A stretch of 64,000 nucleotides of DNA, from NCBI RefSeq assembly GCF_017310015.1, contig NZ_CP022297.1, forward strand, positions 1,984,001 to 2,048,000, given 5' to 3'. Positions 33,692 to 40,974 of the stretch are shown here, in pieces. The stretch's first letter is position 1, and the number at the start of each line of letters is the position of its first letter. Under the pieces are notes generated by a model. That model was given only the letters and a program-made list of their open reading frames with translations. It was not told the origin of the DNA and ran no database searches. The translations under genes and the position numbers were made by a program. The stretch comes from Marinobacterium iners (GTDB lineage: Bacteria > Pseudomonadota > Gammaproteobacteria > Pseudomonadales > Balneatricaceae).

Positions 33692-34983
33692 TCTCCCCGC
33701 CTCACCAGCTCTTGCAGATACGCCGTCCACTGCTCCATGGCACGGCGCTTTTCTTTAAGATAATCGTATTTGTCGTAGTTCTTCTGAGCAGCAGAATCAA
33801 TCTCATCATGCTGCTGGAGCATGTCCCGATACAGACGGTCAACGCCACATTTGCTCATCAGCGTTTTACAAGTGCGGCGCAAATCTCTGGGTGTGAACGG
33901 CTGAATATCGTCATACTCTTGGGTGTAAGTATGACAGCACTGGATCAAGCCATTGATCGAGGCCGGCTTATCATCGTGATCTCTGTGCGGCCATAGGAAA
34001 CGGCCATCCCCACCCAGCAAGCGAACCTCCTTGTACAACTCAATCGCCAAGTCTGAGAGTGGTACAACATGGGTACCTCGCCGCTCAATTTTGATTCGCT
34101 CTGCAGGAATTTCAAACAACTTGTTCTTCAGATCCCATTCGGAATGCTCGGAGTGGTACAGCTCAATGACCCGCTGGCCGGCCAGGGCGATCTGCAACTT
34201 GAAATACAAGTGGTGCATGCGGTTGCGCATTTTGGTGCGCGGCAGGTTCCATAATGTTACCACCTCCTCCTCAGTCAGAGTCCGGTGCCTTGGCTGTGAG
34301 CCCTTGGGCACTGGCAAGGGAATATCCCGCATGACATTGGTAGTGACCCCGTAACGCACAGGTTCGCCAAACCGCTCTGGCGCGTTGTCCTGATCAATCG
34401 CATAGCGCATGCAGCTTTTCAAACGGCCATGTAAATTGTTCGCTTTATAGCGCGCATCGCGGTCAATAACACGCTTCAGCAGCGCACGGGCATGGTCCTG
34501 GGTGAAGTCACGGGCCAACAGGCCTGGGTCAATGAAGGGCTTGATATCGCTTTCGAACATCCAGCGCAGCTGATTCAATGACTGCACTTTAGTTTGCGGC
34601 TTGATGCTGGCGTAGAAGTCATCCCATAGCTCAAAAAAAGTGCGCAGCCCTTCTCGCTGCCTGCGCTCTTCCTCTTGCTGAATCGCTTCTTCCATCTCAA
34701 GCCGCTCCCGCTCCGCCTTGGGGCATATGCCTTGCTGGACTTGAGCTGATAATCGGATGAACTCCTGACGTGCATCTGCTAAGGTCATCGACCCGTAATT
34801 ACCGATGCTCATTTGCTTACGGCGCTTGTTGTGAAAATACTGAATCAGGAACTGCTTGCGGCCACTGGTGTAAACCTTAACCTGAAACCGTCCGCCACCT
34901 CGCTCGGCGGATTCTTCGGTTATGATGTAAGGCTTATCCTGGGCTTTGAGAGACTTGATATAACGGTCGCTGAACTGTGCCAT
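33688..34983 (-). CDS. int: P4-type tyrosine integrase
   Basis: This 431-aa site-specific recombinase has the DUF4102-like arm-binding N-terminus (RYIKSLKAQDKPYIITEE, FLIQYFHNKRRKQMSIGNYGSMTLADAR), a core-binding domain, and a catalytic domain: RVIELYHSEH (first Arg), FTPRDLRRTCKTLMSKCGVDRLYRDMLQQH, and the nucleophile Tyr in KNYDKYDYLKEKRRAMEQW. The box usually written HxxR reads RDLR, with Arg in the first place, a variant of the family pattern. The gene begins 172 bp inside the right core repeat and reads into the island, as is normal for P4-like integrases. Most such enzymes use tRNA genes; here the site is the luxS start. Confidence 0.95.
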   Translation of the reverse strand: MAQFSDRYIKSLKAQDKPYIITEESAERGGGRFQVKVYTSGRKQFLIQYFHNKRRKQMSIGNYGSMTLADARQEFIRLSAQVQQGICPKAERERLEMEEAIQQEEERRQREGLRTFFELWDDFYASIKPQTKVQSLNQLRWMFESDIKPFIDPGLLARDFTQDHARALLKRVIDRDARYKANNLHGRLKSCMRYAIDQDNAPERFGEPVRYGVTTNVMRDIPLPVPKGSQPRHRTLTEEEVVTLWNLPRTKMRNRMHHLYFKLQIALAGQRVIELYHSEHSEWDLKNKLFEIPAERIKIERRGTHVVPLSDLAIELYKEVRLLGGDGRFLWPHRDHDDKPASINGLIQCCHTYTQEYDDIQPFTPRDLRRTCKTLMSKCGVDRLYRDMLQQHDEIDSAAQKNYDKYDYLKEKRRAMEQWTAYLQELVRRGD

Positions 34984-34999
34984 GAAAGTTGAACTCCAT

Positions 35000-35040
35000 A
35001 TTAGTCACAGTAAGAGTAGCAGTAACAGTGGCAGTTATGA
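35000..35040 (+). repeat. subterminal repeat, right copy (candidate integrase arm site)
   Basis: ATTAGTCACAGTAA (35000-35013) is identical to 6897-6910, and GTGGCAGTTATGA (35028-35040) differs by one base from the left partner. The right copy has about 12 nt more between the two parts, including a repeated AGTAGCAGTAACAGT-like unit. It lies between int and the right core, where it could also control int transcription. Confidence 0.6.
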
Positions 35041-35078
35041 ACGCGAGGCAGGCACGGAAAGAAAACGTCTATAACGCC

Positions 35079-35106
35079 TTGGCACGGCAACAAAAGCCAA
35101 TAACAT
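35079..35106 (+). promoter_or_regulatory. candidate island-borne promoter facing luxS
   Basis: TTGGCA (35079-35084) and TAACAT (35101-35106) are 16 nt apart and point toward luxS, with a transcription start about 40 nt before its ATG. The match is moderate. If used, this promoter and the GGAG at 35147-35150, both island DNA, drive luxS in the integrated state. Confidence 0.4.
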
Positions 35107-35155
35107 ATTGTTTTAAAACGCTTTATAGCGGAATCACAGAACTATGGAGAACACT

Positions 35156-35175
35156 ATGAACGTCGAGAGCTTCAA
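35156..35175 (+). repeat. right attachment core (attR), 20-bp direct repeat inside luxS
   Basis: Exact copy of the 20 nt at 6811-6830. It forms codons 1-6 and two bases of codon 7 of the intact luxS. Confidence 0.88.
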
Positions 35176-35635
35176 CTTCAACCACACAAAAGTCATTGCT
35201 CCTTATGTTCGTCTGGTCGGCGTTACCGAAGGCAAACAGGATCGAGTGCATAAATATGACATTCGATTCTGCCAGCCCAACCAGGCACACATGCCGATGC
35301 CATCACTGCATTCGCTGGAACACATGATTGCTGAGCTGATACGCAACCACTTGGATTGCGTGCTGGATTTCAGCCCCATGGGTTGCCAGACCGGTTTTTA
35401 TCTTTCGGTCATGAACCACGATGATTACAGTGAAATTCTTGCAGTGCTGGCGCGCACCCTGCAGGACGTGCTGGATGCAACGGAAGTACCTGCCTGTAAT
35501 GAACTGCAGTGTGGTTGGGCCGCAAGCCATGATCTGGAAGGGGCGAAGTCCATTGCCCGTGAAATGCTCAACCACCGCAATGAGTGGCCGCAGGTGTTTG
35601 CTGACGAAAACGATCCGGACAACTGGCTGTCCTGA
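35156..35635 (+). CDS. luxS: S-ribosylhomocysteine lyase
   Basis: LuxS splits S-ribosylhomocysteine to homocysteine and the autoinducer-2 precursor DPD. This 159-aa protein has the metal ligands in HSLEH (H52, H56, with E55) and C119 in NELQCGWAASHDL, the catalytic C77 in SPMGCQTGFY, and the substrate-binding Arg in YDIRF. Length and motifs indicate a complete, active enzyme. ATG 35156 (MNVESF) is preferred: GGAG lies 5 nt upstream, and this ATG opens the attachment repeat. An ATG at 35144 would add MENT from island DNA. Everything upstream of the first codon is island sequence, so expression is probably no longer native. It converges on truC. Confidence 0.96.
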   Translation: MNVESFNFNHTKVIAPYVRLVGVTEGKQDRVHKYDIRFCQPNQAHMPMPSLHSLEHMIAELIRNHLDCVLDFSPMGCQTGFYLSVMNHDDYSEILAVLARTLQDVLDATEVPACNELQCGWAASHDLEGAKSIAREMLNHRNEWPQVFADENDPDNWLS

Positions 35636-35647
35636 CCCTCTGGCCGG

Positions 35648-36415
35648 TCAGCTCAGAGTCACACTGCTGCTGACCGGGTACCCCTCCACCCAGCCAAGAC
35701 GCTTGAACAGCCCCTCAACATCGTCGCCAACACCTGATTCAATTTTAACCTTTTGCCCTGTCACCGGATGCTCAAATTCTATCGCGACAGCCATCAGCAG
35801 CAAACGATGAGAATCCAGGTGCTCACGAAACAATCGATTGTGGCGCCCTTCCCCGTGCTTGGTATCACCGACGACGGGGTGCAGAATATGTTTCATGTGA
35901 CGCCGGATCTGGTGCTTGCGTCCGGTTTTCGGTTTAACCTCAACCAGTGAATAGCGCGCCTCGGGGTAGCGCCCCACCGCAATCGGCAGGGATACTGTCG
36001 CCAGCCGCCGGTATTCCGACACTGCCTCTTTCGGCTCCTTGTCCGGGTTGGCCAGCGGATCCGCATATTTGTCATGAATGGGCTTGAGCGCATAGTCGAT
36101 CACTCCGGCCTCTTCCGTCCAGCCCCTGACGACACACAGATAGGTCTTGTGAATGCTACGTTCGATGAACTGCTGCTGCAGATGCTGCCCTACGTCCTTT
36201 CGACGTGCGAACAGAATAACCCCCGAGGTTGCACGATCAAGACGATGCACCGTATGCACGGTTTCACCGGGGTAGCGCTGCTTCAACATGGAAACAAGGT
36301 TCGGTGTTCTCGCCGGCGCTATCCAGCTGGGATGCACCAGCAATCCGGCCGGCTTGTGAACAGCCACAAGGTATTCATCTTCATAAAGAACAACAAGCTC
36401 AGTTGAGTCGGTCAC
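35648..36415 (-). CDS. truC: tRNA pseudouridine synthase C
   Basis: This 255-aa RluA-family enzyme makes pseudouridine 65 in tRNA. Signatures: VLYEDEYLVAVHKPAGLLVHPS, VHRLDRATSGVILFA with the catalytic aspartate, KTYLCVVRGW, and the C-terminal GRKHQIRRHMKHILHPVVGDTKHG, which is typical of TruC. The start ATG 36415 is at the expected position. It converges with luxS, 12 nt between stops, without a strong terminator between them. Confidence 0.94.
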   Translation of the reverse strand: MTDSTELVVLYEDEYLVAVHKPAGLLVHPSWIAPARTPNLVSMLKQRYPGETVHTVHRLDRATSGVILFARRKDVGQHLQQQFIERSIHKTYLCVVRGWTEEAGVIDYALKPIHDKYADPLANPDKEPKEAVSEYRRLATVSLPIAVGRYPEARYSLVEVKPKTGRKHQIRRHMKHILHPVVGDTKHGEGRHNRLFREHLDSHRLLLMAVAIEFEHPVTGQKVKIESGVGDDVEGLFKRLGWVEGYPVSSSVTLS

Positions 36416-36558
36416 AGGCTACCCTTGGCATCAACGGCAGATAAAAACAAAGCGCAAAATTCTACCGGGAATCTTTTTGCAGTTAAACGGTCGAAACCTG
36501 CGTGAAACCCAATTAGAATCCGTTATCAGTACCGATGGACACCAACAAGAGGTTAATG

Positions 36559-37239
36559 ATGGATAACGTTCGCACATTCGAAGGCCGCACTCAGCAGGCG
36601 GTACTGGAGACCAACAAGGTCATCCGTAACACCTATATGCTGCTGGCCATGACACTGGTATTCAGTGCCGTGACAGCGGGTATCTCCATGGCAATCAACC
36701 CTCCGTTCATGGTGTATCTCGGCAGTGTGATCCTGAGCTTCGTACTGCTGTTTGTCATTAACCGCAAGCAGAACTCGGCGGCTGCACTGCCCCTGACTTT
36801 CGCTTTCACCGGCCTGCTGGGCTTTGGCCTGGGGCCATTGCTTAACCACTATCTGGCATTGCCAAACGGTGGACAGGTCGTAATGACCGCCATGGGCATG
36901 ACTGCCATCACCTTCCTGGGGCTGTCCGCCTATGTACTAAGCTCTCGCAAGGACTTCAGCTTCATGGGAGGGTTCCTGGCAGCAGGCTCAATCATCCTTA
37001 TTGTAGCGATGCTGGCTCTATTCGTATTGCCACTGTTTGGTGTCGATATTTCCGGTATCAGCTTGGCATTCTCGGCTGCTGTCGTGCTGCTGATGGCCGG
37101 GTTCATCCTGTATGACACCAGCAACATCGTTAACGGCCGTTATACAAACTACATCATGGCTACAGTTGGCCTGTACCTGAGCATTTACAACCTGTTCGTA
37201 CATCTGCTCAGCCTGGTCAGCGCTTTCAGCGACGACTGA
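36559..37239 (+). CDS. Bax inhibitor-1 / YccA-family membrane protein
   Basis: Seven hydrophobic segments cover most of this 226-aa protein (for example NTYMLLAMTLVFSAVTAGISM, LSFVLLFVI, LPLTFAFTGLLGFGLGPLL, and the C-terminal IYNLFVHLLSLVSAFSDD). The YDTSNIVNG segment with an aspartate pair is characteristic of the TMBIM/BI-1 family. In E. coli YccA inhibits the FtsH protease at the inner membrane; other members are pH-sensitive calcium leak channels. ATG 36559 is chosen for AAGAGG 6 nt upstream. A strong terminator follows, so it is monocistronic. Confidence 0.92.
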   Translation: MDNVRTFEGRTQQAVLETNKVIRNTYMLLAMTLVFSAVTAGISMAINPPFMVYLGSVILSFVLLFVINRKQNSAAALPLTFAFTGLLGFGLGPLLNHYLALPNGGQVVMTAMGMTAITFLGLSAYVLSSRKDFSFMGGFLAAGSIILIVAMLALFVLPLFGVDISGISLAFSAAVVLLMAGFILYDTSNIVNGRYTNYIMATVGLYLSIYNLFVHLLSLVSAFSDD

Positions 37240-37256
37240 TCATCGACTGCCACCAG

Positions 37257-37291
37257 GCCCCGCATATCTGTTAAGATTGCGGGGCTTTTTT
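37257..37291 (+). terminator. rho-independent terminator after the BI-1-family gene
   Basis: GCCCCGCA (37257-37264) pairs with TGCGGGGC (37278-37285), followed by six T. Confidence 0.9.
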
Positions 37292-37307
37292 ATGCTTGGT
37301 CTCCACA

Positions 37308-37706
37308 ATGAAATTCACCCTTGTTATCCACTCAGCCCCCTACCAGTCCGCATCGGCCGATACCGCGCTGCGTTTTGCACGCGCATTGCTGGCAAGCGGG
37401 CATGAACTTTACCGGGTATTTTTCTACCGCGATGGGGTACATAACGCCAGCGCACTGGCATCTCCGCCCAGAGATGAGCAGTCCGTGCCGCTGGCATGGC
37501 AGTTACTGGCGCAGGAACATCAGTTGGATTTGGTCGTATGCATCGCAGCCGCTGTTCGCCGCGGTGTTCTCGATGAAAACGAGGCCAAACGATATGAAAA
37601 GCCCGCTGCCAATTTGGCACCCGGCTTTGAGTTGTCAGGCCTGGGACAATTAAGTGAGGCTCTGATCCAGTCAGACCGTGTTATCACGTTCGGAGGTCGA
37701 GGATGA
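37308..37706 (+). CDS. tusD: sulfurtransferase TusD
   Basis: TusD is the DsrE-like subunit of the TusBCD complex that takes persulfide sulfur from TusA and passes it to TusE for 2-thiolation of U34 in tRNA. FTLVIHSAPYQSASADTALRFARALL and the active cysteine in LVVCIAAAVRRGVLDE identify it. ATG 37308 (MKFTLVIHS, 132 aa) is chosen over the frame's first start four codons upstream. It overlaps tusC by ATGA and begins a tusDCBE operon. Confidence 0.94.
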   Translation: MKFTLVIHSAPYQSASADTALRFARALLASGHELYRVFFYRDGVHNASALASPPRDEQSVPLAWQLLAQEHQLDLVVCIAAAVRRGVLDENEAKRYEKPAANLAPGFELSGLGQLSEALIQSDRVITFGGRG

Positions 37707-38065
37707 GCAAGCCCGATGTATTGATCATCTGCCGGCGCGCACCCTATTCATCATCCGCCGCACGTGATGCCATTGATGTTGCACTCAGCTGCGCACTGTT
37801 TGAACTACCCGTGACACTTCTGTTGCTTGACGATGCGGTACTGCAGCTTTTGCCAGATCAACAAAGCGGTCGCATTGGCCAGAAAAGCCCCAACGCCATG
37901 CTGGGAGCACTGCCGATGTACGATATAGATCAAGTCTATACAAGCACCCAAAGTCTTGCTCTACATGGCCTGGAAGCCTCACGGCTTGATCCTGCCCCTG
38001 CCGTACTGGATCAGGACGAAATACGGGCTTTGATGGCACGACACTCTCGGGTTATAACGCTATGA
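37703..38065 (+). CDS. tusC: sulfurtransferase TusC
   Basis: This 120-aa DsrF-like subunit of TusBCD has the family N-terminus LIICRRAPYSSSAARDAIDVALSCALFELPVTLLLLDDAVLQLL. TusC has a structural rather than catalytic role in the hexamer. It overlaps tusD and tusB by 4 nt at each end, so the three are translated together. Confidence 0.93.
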   Translation: MSKPDVLIICRRAPYSSSAARDAIDVALSCALFELPVTLLLLDDAVLQLLPDQQSGRIGQKSPNAMLGALPMYDIDQVYTSTQSLALHGLEASRLDPAPAVLDQDEIRALMARHSRVITL

Positions 38066-38343
38066 TTCTGCACACGCTGAACACCTCTCCTTCTGATCGC
38101 ACTGCCTTCCAGACCTGTGCTGCCAGCCTGAGCGAAAACGACTCACTGTTACTGATTGAAGAAGCTGTTTACTGGCTGCTGCCACACTACAGGAACGAAC
38201 TGACACGACTTCCCGCGCGCATTCTGGCACTTGAGCCTGATCTGCTTGCACGGGGTATCACCCCAGATGGAGTCAGCTGTGTGGACGATGCCGGATTTGT
38301 TGAACTGGCGGTAACTCATGATAGTGTCATAAACTGGTTTTGA
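38062..38343 (+). CDS. tusB: sulfurtransferase TusB
   Basis: This 93-aa DsrH-like third subunit of TusBCD begins LHTLNTSPSDRTAFQTCAASLSENDSLLLIEEAVYW, the usual TusB pattern. It is coupled to tusC by overlap and is directly followed by tusE. The protein is of normal length. Confidence 0.9.
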   Translation: MILHTLNTSPSDRTAFQTCAASLSENDSLLLIEEAVYWLLPHYRNELTRLPARILALEPDLLARGITPDGVSCVDDAGFVELAVTHDSVINWF

Positions 38344-38344
38344 T

Positions 38345-38680
38345 ATGACAATACTCAGTATTAACGGAAGCACCGTGGAGCTTGACGAAGAAGGCTATCT
38401 TTATGATGTCTCACAATGGACTCCTGAAGTTGCATCACATCTGGCTCAAGAACTGACAATTGAGCTGACGGATGCCCACTGGGAAATTTTGTATCTGTTG
38501 CGTGACTTTTATCGGCAGTACCAGCTATCCCCCGCCATGCGTCCTTTGGTCAAAGCTGTCAGCCAAAAACTCGGCAAGGACAAGGGGCGCAGTATCTACC
38601 TGATGCAACTGTTTCCAGGCAGCCCAGCCAAAATCGCAGCATTGCTGGCAGGTTTGCCCAAACCGGAAAACTGTCTCTGA
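38345..38680 (+). CDS. tusE: sulfurtransferase TusE (DsrC family)
   Basis: This 111-aa DsrC-family protein carries sulfur from TusBCD to MnmA. LDEEGYLYDVSQWTPEVASHLAQELTIELTDAHWEILYLLRDFY is the conserved core. The essential C-terminal cysteine is the penultimate residue, in PKPENCL. Only this one of the two C-terminal DsrC cysteines is present, as expected for TusE rather than for dissimilatory DsrC. It begins one nt after tusB. Confidence 0.95.
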   Translation: MTILSINGSTVELDEEGYLYDVSQWTPEVASHLAQELTIELTDAHWEILYLLRDFYRQYQLSPAMRPLVKAVSQKLGKDKGRSIYLMQLFPGSPAKIAALLAGLPKPENCL

Positions 38681-38682
38681 CC

Positions 38683-39477
38683 ATGCTGCGTTTTGCCGCC
38701 AACCTCAGCCTGCTGTTTACCGAACTTCCGTTTCTGGAGCGCTTCGCGGCTGCCCGTGCCGCCGGCTTTTCATCTGTCGAAATCCAGTTTCCTTACGCTC
38801 TTGGACTGGAAGCTGTTGCCGATGCCTTGAGTCAACAGCAGCTAGAGCTGATACTGATCAATATTCCGGCCGGTGGCTGGGACAATGGCGATCGCAGCCT
38901 GTGCTGTGACCCAAGGCGCCAAAGTGAATTTGCGGATGGCCTGGCGCTTGCGCTGCAGTGGGCAAAGCGGCTGAGTGTGCCCAAGCTCAACTTCCTGGCT
39001 GGCATTACACCTTGCGGGCAAAACGAAGAACAGATTCAGCAGGCACTGGAATCAAACCTGCGACTGGCCGCTCAGCAGTGCCATAAGGCCAATGTTGAGC
39101 TGCTGATCGAAGCAATCAACACCGAAGATCTGCCGGGTTTCCGCTTGCACTACAGTACTCAGGTTGTAGACCTGATCAAACGCCTTGATCTGCCGAGTAC
39201 CCGTTTGCAGTATGATGTGTATCACATGCAGATTATGGAAGGGAACCTGATCAACACTCTGAATCGCCTGAGTACACACATCGGACATATACAGATCGCG
39301 GACGTTCCAGGCCGTCATGAGCCCGGCAGCGGTGAAATTAACTTCTCTAACCTTTTCAAGGCTATTGAGGCTATGGGATACTCCGGCTATATAAGTCTTG
39401 AATACAACCCTTCAGGCCAAACAGAATCCAGCCTTGAATGGTTGCAACCTTGGATTACACAGGACAGAACAGCATGA
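38683..39477 (+). CDS. hyi: hydroxypyruvate isomerase / 2-oxo-tetronate isomerase homologue
   Basis: A 264-aa TIM-barrel protein of the xylose-isomerase-like superfamily. Signatures: FAANLSLLFTELPFLERFAAARAAGFSSVEIQFPY, LIEAINTEDLPGF, LQYDVYHMQIMEGNL, and HIQIADVPGRHEPGSGEINFSNLF, with the metal-binding Glu, Asp and His residues of the Hyi/OtnI family. Hyi interconverts hydroxypyruvate and tartronate semialdehyde. It starts 2 nt after tusE and overlaps cheW (ATGA), so it is in the tus transcript, with no evident functional link. The GarR-type dehydrogenase and aminotransferase at 1615-3678 could use the same metabolites. Confidence 0.88.
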   Translation: MLRFAANLSLLFTELPFLERFAAARAAGFSSVEIQFPYALGLEAVADALSQQQLELILINIPAGGWDNGDRSLCCDPRRQSEFADGLALALQWAKRLSVPKLNFLAGITPCGQNEEQIQQALESNLRLAAQQCHKANVELLIEAINTEDLPGFRLHYSTQVVDLIKRLDLPSTRLQYDVYHMQIMEGNLINTLNRLSTHIGHIQIADVPGRHEPGSGEINFSNLFKAIEAMGYSGYISLEYNPSGQTESSLEWLQPWITQDRTA

Positions 39478-40040
39478 GTCTAAACGCCGCGGCTGAACAC
39501 CTGAAAACACTGCAGGCCGGACAACAGGCCGATTCCGAACGCTCACGCCGTGCCCAGCAGGAAGAGATTGTCTACCATCAGTGGGCAACCTTTCGGGTAG
39601 ATGATGAACTCTATGGCATCGACGTAATGCAGGTTAAAGAAGTCCTGCGCTTCAGTGAGATTACTCCGGTACCCGGAGCCGACAAGGCGATACTGGGAAT
39701 CATCAACCTGCGCGGTAATGTAGTGACCGTCATCGATACCCGCCGCATGTTTGGACTTCCGCTGGTACCTTATGATGACGACACACGCGTCATCGTGGTT
39801 GAGTTCAATGAACAGGAAGTGATCGGACTAGTGGTCGACAGTGTGGATGAGGTCATCAACCTACCACACAACGATGTGGATCGCGCCCCGAATGTTTCCA
39901 GCGATGACTCCACCAAGCGCTTTGTACAAGGCGTTTGCTACTACAACAACATCCTGATCATTCTGCTCGACTTGACCAAAATGCTGTTGAGCATCACCCC
40001 GCTGAGCGAAGAAGAGCTCAAGGCCCAACGCGGCTACTAA
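39474..40040 (+). CDS. cheW: CheW-like chemotaxis adaptor protein
   Basis: This 188-aa single CheW domain has FRVDDELYGIDVMQVKEVLRFSEITPVPGADKAILGIINLRGNVVTVIDTRRMFGL, the strand that docks to receptors and CheA. A helical, glutamine-rich extension of about 35 residues precedes the domain. ATG 39474 is preferred: it overlaps the previous stop and has AGGAC upstream. No che or receptor genes are near, so the partner kinase is elsewhere. Confidence 0.92.
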   Translation: MSLNAAAEHLKTLQAGQQADSERSRRAQQEEIVYHQWATFRVDDELYGIDVMQVKEVLRFSEITPVPGADKAILGIINLRGNVVTVIDTRRMFGLPLVPYDDDTRVIVVEFNEQEVIGLVVDSVDEVINLPHNDVDRAPNVSSDDSTKRFVQGVCYYNNILIILLDLTKMLLSITPLSEEELKAQRGY

Positions 40041-40047
40041 GCCAGCT

Positions 40048-40071
40048 CTAAGGGGGCTTAGGTCCCCTTAG
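40048..40071. terminator. hairpin between cheW and the convergent radical SAM gene
   Basis: CTAAGGGG (40048-40055) pairs with CCCCTTAG (40064-40071), loop 8 nt. There is no long T-run. It lies at the tail-to-tail junction and overlaps the radical SAM stop codon. Confidence 0.5.
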
Positions 40072-40973
40072 AAACGCTCCTGTTGGCGCATTGGAATATG
40101 ATGTTGCTGCACCCACTCAACAGCTGCTTCAATTTCTGACAGCAAACGTGCTTTGTCCCGCCCCAACGTGCCCTTCAACACCAGTGCATTGGATACATGA
40201 TCACTGCGAAAGACCGTCTGCTTCAGCTCGGTCGCACTGATCAATAGCTGCATCTCACGAAATAGACCTTCCGCATCCAAAGGTTCAAAATCACCATCGT
40301 AGCCAGCACGCACACGCTGTTCGGCACCTCGCCGAAAAAACAGCACCAGAGTTGCCAGATATTCTGGCTGCGTCAAGTTGACCAGCCGAGCTGAAGCTTC
40401 AGCATGCTCATCGGAATACCGCCGACCTCCTGCCCCGTTAATCAGCATTACGGAGCGCTTTATGCCTGCCTTTTGCGCCTTGAGCAGAGCTTCAGCAGTA
40501 CTCTCAAAGGTTTCCCCTTTGTCGAAGGCCGCCAGGACGTTGTCAGAGCCACTTTCAGCCCCCATATAGATGAGTGTCAGCCCGAGCTCACGCAACCGTT
40601 GCAGCTCTTCCACGCTCTTGCGCTTCAGGTTGACTGGCAAACAATACGCCGACACTCTTCGTACCTGTGGCAGATGCGTACGGATCGCTTCCAGAATGCT
40701 GCTCAGGCGCCTTACCGACAGTGCCATGGCATCACCATCTGCCAGAAATACACGTTGCACCCAGGGCATTACCTGACCACAACGTTCGATCTCGGCCAGA
40801 ACGTCTGATTCAGGCTTGGGCCTGAAGCGCTTATGGTCGTCAATATACATGTCACAGAAGGTACAGCGATTCCAGCTGCAACCATTGCTGACCTGGAGAA
40901 TCAGCGAATCAGCTTCGCTCGGAGGACGAAATACAGGCTCGATATAATCGACCGGAGGCTGGAAATAATGCAT
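40068..40973 (-). CDS. radical SAM protein
   Basis: This 301-aa protein has a Cx5Cx2C-type cluster motif (SNGCSWNRCTFCDMY, three cysteines for the 4Fe-4S), a GD-rich strand VFLADGDAMAL, and the SAM-binding region LIYMGAESGSDNVLAAFDKGE. It belongs to the Elp3/MiaB-like B12-independent radical SAM group of unknown substrate. ATG 40973 (MHYFQPPVDYIEPVFRPP) lies 1 nt after the tatD stop, so it is translationally coupled to tatD. The frame is open further upstream only as a shadow of tatD. Confidence 0.88.
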   Translation of the reverse strand: MHYFQPPVDYIEPVFRPPSEADSLILQVSNGCSWNRCTFCDMYIDDHKRFRPKPESDVLAEIERCGQVMPWVQRVFLADGDAMALSVRRLSSILEAIRTHLPQVRRVSAYCLPVNLKRKSVEELQRLRELGLTLIYMGAESGSDNVLAAFDKGETFESTAEALLKAQKAGIKRSVMLINGAGGRRYSDEHAEASARLVNLTQPEYLATLVLFFRRGAEQRVRAGYDGDFEPLDAEGLFREMQLLISATELKQTVFRSDHVSNALVLKGTLGRDKARLLSEIEAAVEWVQQHHIPMRQQERF

Positions 40974-40974
40974 T

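Larger units (their letters stand above)
6811..35175. mobile_element. 28.3-kb genomic island inserted at the luxS start codon
   Basis: The ends are an exact 20-bp direct repeat (6811-6830 and 35156-35175) equal to the first 20 nt of luxS. A P4-type tyrosine integrase gene lies just inside the right end, reading inward. Two AlpA-type regulators, a toprim primase-like gene and a DUF3987 gene form the replication/mobility set, and the cargo is a large defence block plus antirestriction genes. A second repeated segment (ATTAGTCACAGTAA with a GCAGTTATGA partner) lies just inside both ends. No phage structural or conjugation genes are seen, so it is probably a non-self-transferring, satellite-like integrative element. 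Confidence 0.88.

Noticed and set aside
35037..35055. A third, degenerate copy of the attachment core
   Set aside because: ATGAACGCGAGGC resembles the start of the 20-mer but has several differences; too weak to call.
6811..35175. Complete prophage or conjugative element
   Set aside because: No capsid, portal, terminase, tail, relaxase or type IV secretion genes were seen; only integrase, AlpA, primase-like and DUF3987 genes.
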